In this document: positions 7,188 to 13,217 of the stretch, one piece after another | How positions within the stretch are numbered: position 1 is the stretch's first letter | Layout of the letters: each line of letters begins with the position of its first letter | From: Desulfuromonadaceae bacterium | Lineage (GTDB): Bacteria; Desulfobacterota; Desulfuromonadia; Desulfuromonadales; Desulfuromonadaceae | Direction: 5' to 3' | DNA: 30,453 nucleotides | NCBI GenBank assembly: GCA_027065245.1 | Contig: JAMOOS010000301.1 | Coordinates: forward strand, 1 to 30,453 | Made by a program: the position numbers and the translations under genes | The notes under the pieces: model-generated | The model's input: the letters and a program-made list of their open reading frames with translations, nothing else | The model's database searches: none | Told to the model about the DNA's origin: nothing

Positions 7188-7199
7188 CCCCAGCTGGGG
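7188..7199. repeat. CCCCAGCTGGGG palindrome, copy 2
   Basis: Exact copy, in non-coding DNA. Confidence 0.9.
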
Positions 7200-7258
7200 C
7201 TGGGGCGGGGCCGGCCGCGGGTAGTGGTGGTGGTAATAATAGTAGCGGGTGTAACGGG

Positions 7259-7318
7259 GATACGCGCGTATCGCTCACGGAATACCCGCGTATTGCACCC
7301 GTGCTACACACGTAGCAC
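7259..7318. promoter_or_regulatory. Stacked inverted repeats upstream of the RHH gene
   Basis: GATACGCGCGTATC (7259-7272, perfect palindrome) and AATACCCGCGTATT (7281-7294, near-perfect) have centres 22 bp apart, two helical turns. GTGCTAC-ACAC-GTAGCAC (7301-7318) follows. Such side-by-side sites are typical operators for ribbon-helix-helix dimers. The second site also resembles the composite promoter (GAATACCCGCGTATTGCACC). Confidence 0.6.
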
Positions 7319-7477
7319 CCCTGCGGCGTCTGTTACACCGGAACCCGGGGTGTTACGATGGTGTTACGCATTGCCGTCTGCGCAGCTGGGGCCACGGCGA
7401 GACACGCGAAGCCGCCAAGGACGAGCAGCTAGTAACCCCCGCGTCATACAACGGTATCACGAAGAGGGGTGGGTCCC

Positions 7478-7738
7478 GTGAAAATCGTGACGGTCAAGAT
7501 GCCTGAAATCTACGTGGAGGCCCTAGACCAGCTCGTAAGGATGGGCAGGTACAGCTCCAGGAGCGAAGCCATACGCGTGGCTGTGAGGGACCTGCTACGC
7601 CGCGAGTTCTGGAGAATGCACCTCGATAGGCTACCCGACGAGGCGGCGACGATACCCGAGGGCCGCGGCAACGGCAGCAAACCAAGCACCCGCTACGACG
7701 ATGATAATGACGACGTTGACGTCATCGTGGTGGGGTGA
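7478..7738 (+). CDS. Ribbon-helix-helix (CopG/MetJ-type) regulator
   Basis: This 86-aa protein starts MKIVTVKMPEIYVEALDQLV, with MGRYSSRSEAIRVAVRDLL next: the beta-strand plus two helices of the RHH fold, residues 1-45, with the usual Y/S-S-R-SEAIR signature. The C-terminus is an acidic tail (YDDDNDDVDV). The GTG at 7478 is chosen for GAGGGGTGGG as SD. It is followed, with GTGA overlap, by a zinc-ribbon protein. The inverted repeats at 7259-7318 are plausible autoregulatory operators. Confidence 0.8.
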   Translation: MKIVTVKMPEIYVEALDQLVRMGRYSSRSEAIRVAVRDLLRREFWRMHLDRLPDEAATIPEGRGNGSKPSTRYDDDNDDVDVIVVG

Positions 7739-7743
7739 GTGAT

Positions 7744-7941
7744 ATGCCAATCAAGTGGGTCTGCAAGCGCTGCGGACTGGTGCTGCACGAGGACGGCGTT
7801 AAGCGCAGCAGCTACGGCATCAAGTTCTACGGCGACATCGTGGTGATGTATGACGGTGAATGCCCGCGCTGCGGGCACAAGTTAACGCCGCCAGACCCGC
7901 GGAGCGTGAAGATAAAGCCGCTCACCCGCCCCAACCCCTAA
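7744..7941 (+). CDS. Small zinc-ribbon protein
   Basis: This 65-aa protein has two CxxC knuckles, C7-x2-C10 (VCKRCG) and C40-x2-C43 (CPRCGHKL), forming a zinc ribbon, with a basic Pro-rich tail. Start ATG 7744 has GGTGAG four bases upstream; an earlier GTG at 7735 overlaps the RHH stop. Zinc ribbons of this size often bind nucleic acid or transcription proteins; no specific partner can be named. It is co-transcribed with the RHH gene. Confidence 0.7.
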   Translation: MPIKWVCKRCGLVLHEDGVKRSSYGIKFYGDIVVMYDGECPRCGHKLTPPDPRSVKIKPLTRPNP

Positions 7942-7946
7942 CCTTT

Positions 7947-7966
7947 TTTATACCCGCCTTTGCAAC
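7947..7966 (+). promoter_or_regulatory. Composite TATA/GCAAC promoter
   Basis: Reads TTTATACCCGCCTTTGCAAC. It starts six bases after the stop of the zinc-ribbon gene; its T-run (7944-7949) may double as that gene's terminator. Confidence 0.8.
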
Positions 7967-7983
7967 TACACATGGTGATACTC

Positions 7984-8391
7984 GTGGCCGGGAATGGCTC
8001 TGCTCCCACCTCTTCTAAGCAAACCAAGCGCAAGACCTCTCCGCTAGCCTTTGGGCCTATTCTCGACCGTCTGCTTGCGCGCGATGCCGACAGTTGTGAC
8101 CGACTAGCATGGTACATCGTTAAAATCACGTTATCAGCAGAGGGCGTCAAGCAAGCATGCGCCAACGGCCTGACAAACGACTGCCGGGCCCAGCTACATC
8201 GCTTCATAACCATCCTCAGCGAGGTCGATGAGCGACTGGGACTGGCCGGCGGCCTGCGGAAGCTTGCTGAACACGCAATGGAGTATGCGAAGAACCCGGC
8301 AAAGCAGAAGAAGATTGACTTCAACATGCTTCTCAAGACGTTTGTGCGACAGGTGTTGCTTGTAGTTGCTTTCCTCGGTCGCTGCCCCTAG
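7984..8391 (+). CDS. Unknown 135-aa helical protein
   Basis: No family is recognised. After a polar N-terminus the protein is helical, with a basic AKNPAKQKKIDF segment and a hydrophobic end (FVRQVLLVVAFLG). The GTG at 7984 (SD GGTGATA) lies 17 bases beyond the promoter element, matching the 18-22 base spacing of several sister genes; the ATG at 7972 would sit at or before the transcript start. Base composition is more AT-rich than the palindrome-bearing genes. It ends in a 4-base convergent overlap with the next gene. Confidence 0.65.
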   Translation: MAGNGSAPTSSKQTKRKTSPLAFGPILDRLLARDADSCDRLAWYIVKITLSAEGVKQACANGLTNDCRAQLHRFITILSEVDERLGLAGGLRKLAEHAMEYAKNPAKQKKIDFNMLLKTFVRQVLLVVAFLGRCP

Positions 8392-8699
8392 CCCCTTGCT
8401 TTTTCACGCATATGCTTGTCCTCGCCTCCTAGCGCCCGCTTCAGCGCATCTGTGAACTCGCGCCATGGGCCTGGTAGCTCGCCCAGCCGTTCCATGGCCA
8501 CAGCTGTGGCGTAGTCGCCGAGGAGTAGGGCGGTCTCCTCGACTTGCAGCGTGTCCGCGAACTCTGCGGGGTTGTGGATTCTGGAGTACCGTGTGTGGAA
8601 GCCGCTGCCGTCTAGCCTAACCGCGCATGGCATGCCGCCGCACCAGCATAGGATGTGCTCGTCTTTTGCAGCCGGGCACTCTTCGAGCACCGCATTCAC
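8388..8699 (-). CDS. Unknown 103-aa protein
   Basis: No family is recognised. The N-terminal part has a CWCGGMPC Cys cluster (CxCxxxxC), perhaps metal-binding; the C-terminal half is helical and acidic (EFADTLQVEETALLLGDYAT). The start is GTG 8699 or GTG 8690. A perfect-palindrome variant GCCACAGCTGTGGC (8497-8510) lies inside the coding region. A promoter-like element at 8764-8783 lies 65 bases upstream. Confidence 0.5.
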   Translation of the reverse strand: MNAVLEECPAAKDEHILCWCGGMPCAVRLDGSGFHTRYSRIHNPAEFADTLQVEETALLLGDYATAVAMERLGELPGPWREFTDALKRALGGEDKHMREKARG

Positions 8700-8763
8700 C
8701 GCCGTCGCCTCTCGCTGCGCTGCTGTTGCGTGTTCGCCTCGGTGTCACTATCCTCGAATCTAG

Positions 8764-8783
8764 TTGCGCTCCCGTGGCAGTAT
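8764..8783 (-). promoter_or_regulatory. Variant composite promoter (weak TATA)
   Basis: The minus strand reads TACTGCCACGGGAGCGCAAC. The GAGCGCAAC box is intact, but the TATA part resembles that of the TFB gene (TATTGCCATG) rather than TTTATACCCG. Confidence 0.45.
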
Positions 8784-8798
8784 GCAACGGGGGTCGTG

Positions 8799-9041
8799 AT
8801 GACGGAGGATGTTGTGCTGGTCGAGGGCGGGGATGGCGATAGCCGTGGTAGCCCCTGGGTGCGGGCCCGCAGTGTAGCTGAGCGCATCCTGCTCGAGGAG
8901 GGCCGGTGCCTAACGACGCGTGTGCTCGCCGAGCTTGCCGGCGTGGACATGGACACGGCTAGGCACGTACTCCTGCGCCTAGCCAGGCGCTACGGGCTCG
9001 TCAAGCGCGGCGGCGTCTACTGCCCGCCGAGGCGGGGGTGA
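8799..9041 (+). CDS. Winged-helix DNA-binding protein
   Basis: This 80-aa protein has an acidic N-terminus, then a winged helix: SVAERILLEEGRCLTTRVLA, then ELAGVDMDTARHVLLRLARR as HTH, and YGLVKRGGVYCPP as wing. Its architecture matches the winged-helix protein at 3952-4212, though the sequences differ. Start ATG 8799 is preceded by GGGGGTCGTG. It overlaps the next gene by GTGA, so the two are translationally coupled. Confidence 0.7.
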   Translation: MTEDVVLVEGGDGDSRGSPWVRARSVAERILLEEGRCLTTRVLAELAGVDMDTARHVLLRLARRYGLVKRGGVYCPPRRG

Positions 9042-9286
9042 GGGCGGTGGCACGCGCGTCCATCACGTCAGTCGCGAAGCTCGTCATCGTCGAGACGCTG
9101 TCGGAGCATGAGTGCGCAGACCTCAACGACCTAGTGCAGCGGGTCGTAGACGAGCTTGAGAGGCTGGGCGTAGCAGCACTCCCAGAGAACGTCGCCAAGG
9201 TCGTCAAGAGCGTGGTCAGCAGGAACGGCAGGCAGCTAGGCGCATGCTGGGCACCCGGCAAAAGCGGCCGCATATGCCGCTGCTAG
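9038..9286 (+). CDS. Unknown 82-aa protein
   Basis: A small helical protein (SVAKLVIVETLSEHECADLN, then VDELERLGVAALPENVAKVV) ending in a basic, Cys-containing tail (GKSGRICRC). No family is recognised, though the helical core could be a degenerate winged helix. Start GTG 9038 overlaps the upstream stop; GTG 9047 is an alternative. It belongs to the two-gene operon with the winged-helix gene. Confidence 0.5.
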   Translation: MRAVARASITSVAKLVIVETLSEHECADLNDLVQRVVDELERLGVAALPENVAKVVKSVVSRNGRQLGACWAPGKSGRICRC

Positions 9287-9303
9287 AACAAACCCACTCA
9301 TAG

Positions 9304-9315
9304 CCCCAGCTGGGG
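9304..9315. repeat. CCCCAGCTGGGG palindrome, copy 3
   Basis: Exact, flanked G...C so 14 bp symmetric. It lies between convergent stop codons, next to an A-rich stretch (9317-9348) that is a T/pyrimidine-rich terminator for the minus-strand gene. Confidence 0.9.
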
Positions 9316-9360
9316 CGAAAAACAAGCGCAAAAAGAAAAAGAAAGAAGGGCGGGGCGAGG

Positions 9361-9588
9361 CTAGAACAAGTCCTCCTCAAGCATGCATTCTTCAATTGTT
9401 AGGCCCAAATCATCGAGGATTAGCTCAAGCTCGGCTATGCACTCGTCGCGAGACTTGTTTTTGCGGCACTCTTTGTATGCTTCATAAGCATCGATACAGT
9501 CGTCTACGATTTTTGGTTTGATTAGTTTGATGTACAGGTTTGGGTCTACCGTTGCGAGCTTTCTAATCTCCTTCTCGATGTCCTCCAT
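9361..9588 (-). CDS. Unknown 75-aa acidic helical protein
   Basis: No family is recognised. Short, all-helical and acidic (MEDIEKEIRKLATVDPNLYI and an ELELILDDLGLTIEECML tail), with a central CIDAYEAYKECRKNKSRDEC whose Cys spacing would allow two disulfides linking helices (CHCH-like; inference). ATG 9588 lies 19 bases beyond the composite promoter and has GGTGAGGAG as SD. Composition is AT-richer than its neighbours and it lacks palindromes. Confidence 0.65.
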   Translation of the reverse strand: MEDIEKEIRKLATVDPNLYIKLIKPKIVDDCIDAYEAYKECRKNKSRDECIAELELILDDLGLTIEECMLEEDLF

Positions 9589-9607
9589 TCTCCTCACCGT
9601 GTGTTTT

Positions 9608-9627
9608 GTTGTGTTTGCGGGTATTTG
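9608..9627 (-). promoter_or_regulatory. Composite promoter (weak TATA)
   Basis: The minus strand reads CAAATACCCGCAAACACAAC, with exactly the family spacing. Confidence 0.7.
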
Positions 9628-9635
9628 AGTGTAGT

Positions 9636-9690
9636 GTTACGGTGTGTTACGGTGCCTGCTCTGCCTTGGCTCGGCGTAGCATTTTGTTAC
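9636..9690. promoter_or_regulatory. Three GTTAC boxes in a divergent intergenic region
   Basis: GTTACGGTG starts at 9636, 9646 and 9686, spaced 10 and 40 bp, so on one DNA face. They lie between the divergent genes starting at 9588 and 9692. Confidence 0.6.
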
Positions 9691-9691
9691 G

Positions 9692-10321
9692 GTGTCGTGG
9701 TTGGGCCGGTCTATCATCGTGCGTGTGGATGAGGCTCTGGTCGCTGAGGCTAGGCGGGTGCTGGGGTTGGATGGTGTGCCGGCGCGGCGGGTGGTGGAGG
9801 AGGCTGTTAGGCTGGCTCTTGGGCGGCAGCTGGGCAACCCCCGCCTCGAGGCCATTGACGCCAGCCTGTCGCGCATCGTGCAGCTGGTGACCGGCATCGC
9901 TGAGAGGCTTGACCGTGTGGAGCAGCGTCTTGATGCGATTGAGCAGCGTCTGCAGCAGCTCCCGCTGCAGCAGCATGCTGAGCCTCAGCATGCCAGGGCC
10001 TCAGCTGGGGGCGGCGAGCAGCAGCGTAGGCGTGGGGGCCTGGCCGGCTTCTGCAGCGAGAAGCCCTACGACGTTGTAGACTTGCAGCGGATGAGGAACC
10101 CGGAGGGCTTCCTGGAGTCCGCTAGGAGGCGCGGGCTCCGCGTACTCTGGGAGGAGGGCGCAACCGTAGCCGTCCTCGTCTGCCCGGGCGTCTCTGCGGC
10201 GCAGCTGCTTGAGGCGGCCAGGAGCGACGAGAGGCTCGCGGAGGCGCTGCGGGAGCTTGGCTACCTCTACGAGCCGGAGCCGGGCCGCCTAGAGTGGGTC
10301 GAGGAGCCCCAGCTGGGGTGA
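9692..10321 (+). CDS. RHH-like N-terminus plus coiled coil, unknown C-terminal domain
   Basis: This 209-aa protein has three parts. Residues 7-50 (SIIVRVDEALVAEARRVLGL with VVEEAVRLALG) look like an RHH DNA-binding domain. Residues 55-92 form a heptad coiled coil (IAERLDRVEQRLDAIEQRLQ). After a Gln/Arg-rich linker, residues 120-209 form a compact alpha/beta domain (YDVVDLQRMRNPEGFLESAR and VAVLVCPG). It ends PQLG encoded by a palindrome that runs into the stop. The start is GTG 9692. It heads a four-gene Cys-rich operon. Confidence 0.6.
   Translation: MSWLGRSIIVRVDEALVAEARRVLGLDGVPARRVVEEAVRLALGRQLGNPRLEAIDASLSRIVQLVTGIAERLDRVEQRLDAIEQRLQQLPLQQHAEPQHARASAGGGEQQRRRGGLAGFCSEKPYDVVDLQRMRNPEGFLESARRRGLRVLWEEGATVAVLVCPGVSAAQLLEAARSDERLAEALRELGYLYEPEPGRLEWVEEPQLG
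10307..10318. repeat. CCCCAGCTGGGG palindrome, copy 4
   Basis: Encodes the last residues (PQLG) of the upstream gene; its GGGGTGA end contains that gene's stop and is the SD of GTG 10328. Confidence 0.9.
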
Positions 10322-10327
10322 CGTGCC

Positions 10328-10990
10328 GTGGGTTGTGACGCGCTGCTCGTCTACTGCGAGCGGGAGCCGCCGCGCGACGACCCGGACGTCGGGTGGTGGG
10401 CGTTGGCAGAGTGCAGGCCGCTCTGCGACGTGTACCCGATGGTGCCGGACGCGGAGCTGGTCGTCGCCGAGGTTGAGGGGGACGTTGACCCAGCTGAGGC
10501 CGCGCGGAGGCTAGGGGCGCACATAGTGCACGTCGTCAAGGACGGGAAGGTTGCGAGCGCAATGGCCTGGGGCTCGTGGCACGCGTGCATAGCATTTTCA
10601 TCGCTAGGCAAGCTCGTCGAGTCGAAGACCGTCATGGTCGAGGGTGGAGCGGCGAAGGTCATGCGCTACCGCGTTAGGCTCTGCAGGCTGTGCCCGCTCT
10701 GCTGCCTCGCCCACGGGATACTCGCGACGCCGTGCAGCCCACGTGTCTCCGTCTACGCGCCGATAGCACCGTTCCTCCTGGAGCCCGTCGTCAACGTCGC
10801 AGAGCTGCTGAGGAAGCCGGTCGTCGAGCTGCTGAGGGTGCCGGAGGCCGTCTGCGACGAGATGGGCCTAGACGGCGACGAGTGCAGCGAGCTGGAGGAG
10901 AGGCACCGCGAGCTGCGCGAGTGGCTGGAGGCGCTCAAGCGGCTCCCGGAGAGCGTAAAGCGCAAGCTGTACATCGTCAAGTGGTGCTAG
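10328..10990 (+). CDS. Unknown Cys-rich 220-aa protein
   Basis: No family is recognised. There are about fifteen Cys, with a dense central cluster LCRLCPLCCLAHG (about residues 118-130) that could bind a metal. The C-terminus is a charged helix (SELEERHRELREWLEALKRL) ending YIVKWC. Start GTG 10328 is preceded by GGGGTGA from the palindrome. It is the second gene of the 9692-11400 operon. Confidence 0.55.
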   Translation: MGCDALLVYCEREPPRDDPDVGWWALAECRPLCDVYPMVPDAELVVAEVEGDVDPAEAARRLGAHIVHVVKDGKVASAMAWGSWHACIAFSSLGKLVESKTVMVEGGAAKVMRYRVRLCRLCPLCCLAHGILATPCSPRVSVYAPIAPFLLEPVVNVAELLRKPVVELLRVPEAVCDEMGLDGDECSELEERHRELREWLEALKRLPESVKRKLYIVKWC

Positions 10991-11002
10991 CCCCAGCTGG
11001 GG
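10991..11002. repeat. CCCCAGCTGGGG palindrome, copy 5
   Basis: Abuts the TAG of the upstream gene; its GGGGGTGA end is the SD for GTG 11013. Confidence 0.9.
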
Positions 11003-11012
11003 GTGACGGGCC

Positions 11013-11162
11013 GTGCTACGCCGCATCCTCTGCGCCGTGAGGTGCGCGCTCGGCGTCCTAGTGTTCTGCGTGTACGCGAAGCGCCTCCGCTGCAGCCGCG
11101 CACGCTGGCTCCTAGAGTACGGCTGCTGCATGAGCTTCTGCGAGGGCGGGGAGCGTGGCTGA
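11013..11162 (+). CDS. 49-aa Cys-rich basic mini-protein
   Basis: Starts at GTG 11013, reading (M)LRRILCAVRCALGVLVFCVY, then a basic segment with more Cys and ending CCMSFCEGGERG. Seven Cys in 49 residues plus a short hydrophobic stretch (ALGVLVFCVY) suggest a disulfide-rich or membrane-inserted peptide. A strong SD (GGGGGTGA from the palindrome) and an 8-base overlap with the next GTG support it as a real gene. Confidence 0.55.
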   Translation: MLRRILCAVRCALGVLVFCVYAKRLRCSRARWLLEYGCCMSFCEGGERG

Positions 11163-11400
11163 GCACAGACCCATAGACTGTAGCCTAGTCGCGCAGCGCT
11201 GCCTAGGCGCAGCGCTATCCCTAGACTCTGTCCGCAACTTCCTGGTGCACACTGTCCCCGAGCTGCTCCGCAAGAGCAGCCTACGCACCTACCAGCGAGC
11301 CCTACTCCCCCCAATCCTAGACCGCCTCGACGACGCCGAGCAGGCACTCGTCGAGCTGTGCAGGCAGCTCTGCCCGGAGACAGAGCAGATACTCCGCTAG
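11155..11400 (+). CDS. Unknown 81-aa helical protein
   Basis: No family is recognised. All-helical (CLGAALSLDSVRNFLVHTVP, then LPPILDRLDDAEQALVELCR) with four Cys. GTG 11155 overlaps the stop of the mini-protein. It is the last gene of the operon. Confidence 0.55.
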   Translation: MAEHRPIDCSLVAQRCLGAALSLDSVRNFLVHTVPELLRKSSLRTYQRALLPPILDRLDDAEQALVELCRQLCPETEQILR

Positions 11401-11423
11401 CAGCACGGAAAGAAAGAAGACCA

Positions 11424-11505
11424 TAGACAAGTGTCGAGGGGTCATCGCGCCACGGGGAGTATACGCCACAGAGAAGTGAAAGAAGCACGTCTAGACAAGT
11501 GTCTA
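11424..11505. repeat. Paired TAGACAAGTGTC repeats
   Basis: TAGACAAGTGTC occurs at 11424-11435 and 11492-11503, 68 bp apart; the second is symmetric (TAGACA-AG-TGTCTA). They lie in a 246-base gene-free gap (11401-11646), between the orphan promoter and the operon end. Confidence 0.55.
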
Positions 11506-11550
11506 CATCGAGCCACGCCAACGCAACAAAACAGTGAATGTGTGGCCCCC

Positions 11551-11570
11551 GTCGCACACGCGGGTATAAA
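11551..11570 (-). promoter_or_regulatory. Orphan composite promoter, minus strand
   Basis: The minus strand reads TTTATACCCGCGTGTGCGAC, and the preceding CGGTACGCT matches the promoter at 23063. No convincing minus-strand gene follows; the transcript would run through the TAGACAAGTGTC repeats and antisense to 11155-11400. An antisense or small RNA is possible. A 40-codon hydrophobic ORF near 11445-11323 is a weak alternative. Confidence 0.65.
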
Positions 11571-11646
11571 AGCGTACCGGGCACATCCCAAGGCGGGTTA
11601 TCATGCCGTACTATAGCCTTATGATATTATATACACGTTAACACAA

Positions 11647-12954
11647 CTAGGAGGCTAGCCTCAGCAGGCCGGTCTCCTCGAGTATCTCCGTGCGCACCGG
11701 TGTCCTCCTCAATCCGGGCTCGGCTACGCCTAGCCTCCTCCGGCCCGGCTTTGACATGAGCATGCGGTTTGCCTCTGGTATGTCGTCGAATGTTGTCCAG
11801 TGCTCTGGGGCGAGGTAGACGCTGCACGGGTCTAGGCCCTCTGCCCCGTCCTGCTCCGGCACGCCCGCTGCCAGCGCGAGTGCACGCCGCACGCCAGCCT
11901 CGTGTATGGCTAGGAGCGTCTCCGGGTACTCGATGAGGCGGCGGTGTAGGCTGGTGTAGGGTGTCGCCACCTTCGGCACAGCGGCTCTACGCGCGTTGAG
12001 CAGGCTCGTCTCGTCCTCCTCCGGCTTGAGCACCGCGACCTCCTCCAGCACCGGGTCGGTTATCCTAGCCGACTTGCCGATGAGCGGGTCCGCCCTCATC
12101 GCCTCGATGCGCGCGACGCGCAGGAACACGTAGACGCGTTTGACGCCACGCCTGTCAAGCTCCTCCAGCACAACCGGACTAGCCCTCACCATGAGCCCCT
12201 TGTGGTGGCACCGGTCGCGGTACAGCTGGGGCACGAGGAGAGCCAGCAGCATCCGCACGTACGGGTTGAGCCAGTCCGTGTACCTCGGCCTACCCCGCTC
12301 CACTATCGCCACGATGTTCTCTATGACGCGTTGCCTTGCCTCAGCTGGGAGCATCTCCAGCATCCTGTCTATGCTCTGGACGCGCCACACCCTAACGCCG
12401 TCGACTGTCTCGACGACAGCCTCGAAGAGCGGCACAGCCTCCCCGCGCCTAATCTCGCCCATGAGCCTCCAGACGCGCGCTGCGAACTCAACCCGCGTCT
12501 TCACGTACCGGTATGTGCGCCAGAGCCAGCTCTCCCTCAGCCACTCCCACGCCTCCTTCGCGAACTCCTCGGAGGCGCTCCGCGCGAACTCGCGCGCGAA
12601 CTCGTACACGTTGCGCCTCATGATGCCGAGCAGCTCCCTTGGCCTCGTCACTAGCGAGGCTAGTGTCCTAGCGCGCCTAGCAGCCTCCCTGGCCGCAGCT
12701 GGGGCCTCTAGGATTAGCCTCGCCAGCCTAGCCAGCCTCTCCCTGGCAGACCTCGACTGCTCCTCCGCGGGCCTAGCCGGCCTACGCCTACGCCACAGCA
12801 CGCCCGGGTTCTCGATGCGCGGCCAGAAGCCGGTGACCACAACCCACCCGCGCCTAGCCTGCTCCTCCCGGAGCCTCCTCAGGCCGCGGCGCTTGTAGCG
12901 CTCAACCGCCTTGCGGTACGGGCGCCTAATCCTATCGACCCTTCCGCGTACCAT
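11647..12954 (-). CDS. Unknown large Arg-rich protein (virion candidate)
   Basis: This 435-aa protein is not recognised. The first about 130 residues are strongly basic (GRVDRIRRPYRKAVERYKRR) and helical, consistent with nucleic-acid contact. The middle has long amphipathic helices rich in Trp/Arg (EFAKEAWEWLRESWLWRTYR), and the C-terminal half is mixed. Start ATG 12954 has GGGGGTGTGT as SD, donated by the palindrome at 12961. Its stop is followed by TTAACGTGTATATAATATC on the minus strand, with no T-tract. A packaging, portal or core role is speculation. Confidence 0.5.
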   Translation of the reverse strand: MVRGRVDRIRRPYRKAVERYKRRGLRRLREEQARRGWVVVTGFWPRIENPGVLWRRRRPARPAEEQSRSARERLARLARLILEAPAAAREAARRARTLASLVTRPRELLGIMRRNVYEFAREFARSASEEFAKEAWEWLRESWLWRTYRYVKTRVEFAARVWRLMGEIRRGEAVPLFEAVVETVDGVRVWRVQSIDRMLEMLPAEARQRVIENIVAIVERGRPRYTDWLNPYVRMLLALLVPQLYRDRCHHKGLMVRASPVVLEELDRRGVKRVYVFLRVARIEAMRADPLIGKSARITDPVLEEVAVLKPEEDETSLLNARRAAVPKVATPYTSLHRRLIEYPETLLAIHEAGVRRALALAAGVPEQDGAEGLDPCSVYLAPEHWTTFDDIPEANRMLMSKPGRRRLGVAEPGLRRTPVRTEILEETGLLRLAS

Positions 12955-12960
12955 ACACAC

Positions 12961-12972
12961 CCCCAGCTGGGG
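12961..12972. repeat. CCCCAGCTGGGG palindrome, copy 6, bidirectional SD
   Basis: It lies between two divergent starts (12954 minus, 12981 plus). Because it is palindromic, each strand reads GGGG a few bases before its start codon, so one site serves both genes. Confidence 0.85.
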
Positions 12973-12980
12973 AGACTGGC

Positions 12981-13217
12981 GTGTGCACGCGGATTAGGCT
13001 CCCGGAGCTTGCGCTCGACGAGCTTGTCTGCGGGGCGAGGGAGGCGCTCGACCTAGCCCGCATCATCGCGCTGAGGACTGCTGCGAAGCTGGTCTCGGAG
13101 AGGTACGCCACGCCAACCGAGAGGAGCGCGGCGATGCAGGAGTACGTCTCGGCGATATACGCGCTCGAGAGGTGCGCTAAGAACCGCGCCGGTCTAGCCG
13201 CATCCCCATTCCGCTAG
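12981..13217 (+). CDS. Unknown 78-aa helical protein
   Basis: No family is recognised. Two to three helices (LPELALDELVCGAREALDLA, then SAAMQEYVSAIYALERCAKN). GTG 12981 has GGGGAGA as SD. It is a lone rightward gene between two leftward ones; its start is only 26 bases from the divergent start at 12954, leaving no room for a promoter, and its stop overlaps the convergent stop at 13214. Transcription must come from inside the opposite gene, or the ORF may be spurious. Confidence 0.45.
   Translation: MCTRIRLPELALDELVCGAREALDLARIIALRTAAKLVSERYATPTERSAAMQEYVSAIYALERCAKNRAGLAASPFR

Larger units (their letters stand above)
6725..7477. other. Non-coding regulatory/origin-like region
   Basis: Between the leftward Cas4-like gene and the rightward RHH gene there are about 750 bases without a convincing gene. 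In order: a candidate Cas4 promoter near 6813-6820 (minus strand CTTTATGC), scattered GTAAC boxes (6770, 6794, 6827, 7035, 7120), a CTTTCATTT (6952), the 10-bp iterons (7001-7050), a palindrome (7188), a set of inverted repeats (7259-7318), and GTTAC boxes near 7332-7368. Reading frames across it have no coding character. Confidence 0.65.

Noticed and set aside
6941..7315. Plus-strand ORF of 124 codons
   Set aside because: It crosses the 10-bp iterons, a palindrome and stacked inverted repeats, and its frame cannot preserve the repeats; no SD.
9304..9315. Palindromes as intrinsic terminators
   Set aside because: Most copies are inside genes or just before start codons and lack a T-tract; only this copy lies between convergent stops.
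10868..11584. Minus-strand ORF of 238 codons
   Set aside because: It is antisense to three well-supported operon genes, and its first codons lie inside the orphan promoter; composition is that of a shadow frame.
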